NCBI GenBank assembly: GCA_964372275.1 | Contig: CAYJRR010000015.1 | Coordinates: forward strand, 3,074-34,104 | DNA length: 31,031 nucleotides | Source of the DNA: CAYJRR01 sp964372275 [NCBI: uncultured bacterium] | Lineage (GTDB): Bacteria > CAYJRR01 | Direction of reading: 5' to 3' | Shown here: piece by piece, positions 29,961-31,031 of the stretch | Layout of the letters: every line of letters starts with the position of its first letter | Position numbering within the stretch: position 1 is the stretch's first letter | Made by a program: the position numbers and the translations under genes | The notes under the pieces: generated by a model | Told to the model about the DNA's origin: nothing | The model's input: the letters and a program-made list of their open reading frames with translations, nothing else | Database searches by the model: none

Positions 29961-31025
29961 CTACGAGGGGAGGACGGTCAGCCGGCCGCCCGGTACGGCC
30001 GCTGCCCTTCCCGTCTCCGGCCGGTACGTCGTCGCCCGGTCGCGCGCCGCCTCGTGTTCCTGGTGGCCGCTGCAGGCCATCACCTTCAAGCCAAGGTCGT
30101 GGATCATGCGCAGGTCGTCGTGGTGGTTCCGCCCGCCGGTGGTGAGATAGCCGCCGACCATCATCCCGTTGGCGCCGGCGTAGAAGATCATCGACTGCAG
30201 GTCGCGCAGGTTCAGCTCGCGCCCCCCCATGCAGAAGAGGTCCTGGGTCGGCATCAAGAGCCGGTAGACGGCGAGGATCCGCAGGCACTCCAGCGGCGTC
30301 AGGTCGGTCCCCTTTCCGTGGAGCGGCGTCCCCTCGATCGGGGAGAGGAAGTTCACCGGGACGTGGCTGACGCCGAGACTCTTCAGCTCCATCGCCAGCT
30401 CGACGCGCTGCGCCCGGGTCTCGCCCATCCCCAGGATGCCGCCGGTGCAGGTCTGGAACCCCGCCGCCTTGGCGCGACGGACCGCCTCGATCTCCTGCTC
30501 GAAGGAGTGGGTCTTGACGATCTCGCCGTGGTGGCTGCGCGCCGTCTCCAGGTTGTGGTGGACGTTGACCAGACCCGCGTCCCGGAGCTTGGTCAGCGCC
30601 GCGTCGTCGAGGAGCCCCAACGAGACGCACGGCTCCAACCCCTCCCCCTTCACCCGCGCCACCGCTTCGGCGACGACCGAAAGCTCCCGGCCGTCCTCCA
30701 TCGACGTCCCGGAGGTGACGATCGAGAACTCGCGAACCCCCTTCGCTTTCGCCTCCCGCGCCCGGCCGACGATCTCGTCGGCGGTCATCAGCGGGTATTC
30801 GGGGGAATGGGTCTCGAAGTGGGCCGACTGGGCGCAGAAGTCGCAGCGTTCCGGACACCGCCCGCTCTTGGCGTTGACGATCCCGCACAACTTCACCCAC
30901 GGGCCCTTGTGCCGTTCGCGCAGCTCGTTCGCCAACGGGAAGAGGCGCGGGATGGCGGCCGGGGGCAGGTCGAAACAGGCGAGCGCCTGGGCTTCGGTGA
31001 TCCCGGCGAACGCCGGGTCGCGCAC
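29961..31025 (-). CDS. bioB: biotin synthase (N-terminus may extend beyond window)
   Basis: A radical SAM enzyme that inserts sulfur into dethiobiotin, making biotin. The [4Fe-4S] cysteines are C57-xxx-C61-xx-C64 in GRCPERCDFCAQSAH. Other blocks are SIVTSGTSM, CVSLGLLD, VHHNLETARSHH, GGILGMGET, VPVNFLSPIEGTPL and ANGMMVGGYLTTGG. A GTG at 31025 would give 354 residues, close to the normal length, but the frame stays open to the window edge, so the true start could be a little upstream. It is the first biotin gene visible on this strand and is followed by bioF after 12 bp. Confidence 0.93.
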   Translation of the reverse strand: MRDPAFAGITEAQALACFDLPPAAIPRLFPLANELRERHKGPWVKLCGIVNAKSGRCPERCDFCAQSAHFETHSPEYPLMTADEIVGRAREAKAKGVREFSIVTSGTSMEDGRELSVVAEAVARVKGEGLEPCVSLGLLDDAALTKLRDAGLVNVHHNLETARSHHGEIVKTHSFEQEIEAVRRAKAAGFQTCTGGILGMGETRAQRVELAMELKSLGVSHVPVNFLSPIEGTPLHGKGTDLTPLECLRILAVYRLLMPTQDLFCMGGRELNLRDLQSMIFYAGANGMMVGGYLTTGGRNHHDDLRMIHDLGLKVMACSGHQEHEAARDRATTYRPETGRAAAVPGGRLTVLPS

Positions 31026-31031
31026 CTGACG

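Overview
The window is very GC-rich (visibly about 70% or more, with G/C at most third codon positions) and almost fully coding. It comes from the chromosome of a Gram-negative-type bacterium. Evidence for an outer membrane is a beta-barrel porin ending in Phe, several lipoprotein-like signal peptides, an M48 lipoprotein protease, SPFH proteins and a PilZ protein. The mix of gene families and the GC level resemble myxobacterial or other deltaproteobacteria-like and Acidobacteria-like lineages, but nothing here fixes the taxon. I saw no tRNA, rRNA, CRISPR array, transposase or phage gene.

Layout. 0-2.9 kb (+): the tail of a long YVTN/lactonase-type beta-propeller, then a secreted trypsin-like protease. 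2.86-3.01 kb: an AT-rich inverted array of a 7-bp unit lying exactly between two convergent genes. 3.0-5.7 kb (-): a double-length M16 zinc protease, divergent from 5.7-10.0 kb (+): hemW, two SPFH/band-7 proteins and a membrane-anchored unknown. 10.2-11.2 kb (+): an exported protein with EF-hand-like loops and a C-terminal NuiA (nuclease A inhibitor)-like domain. 11.2-12.2 kb (-): prmA, divergent from rsmE and a GNAT acetyltransferase (+). 13.4-16.2 kb (+): a C39-like lipoprotein, a DUF4149-like membrane protein and an EamA/DMT transporter, each overlapping the next. 16.25-17.0 kb (-): tusA and a DsrE2 protein, divergent from a YeiH-type exporter (17.1-18.1 kb, +). 18.06-18.6 kb (-): a PilZ protein, divergent from a small lipoprotein (+). 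19.2-20.6 kb (-): an SH3-domain protein and an M48 lipoprotein protease. 20.8-31.0 kb, mostly (-): biotin genes bioB-bioF and bioA-(TPR protein)-bioD, separated by an ABC-2 exporter pair, a porin and one small exported protein on the + strand.

How the genes work together. bioF, bioA, bioD and bioB cover all four steps from pimeloyl thioester to biotin; no gene for making pimelate (bioC/bioH/bioW) is visible. A TPR membrane protein is translationally coupled between bioA and bioD. tusA, dsrE2 and the YeiH-type gene form a sulfur-relay module. hemW, the SPFH pair and the anchored protein look like one membrane-linked operon. PrmA and RsmE modify the ribosome and share a promoter region. Many neighbours overlap by ATGA or GTGA, and three convergent pairs overlap at their stop codons, so the region is highly compacted. 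Two divergent pairs (M16/hemW and prmA/rsmE) share an AT-rich extended -10-like core so close to start codons that leaderless transcripts are likely.
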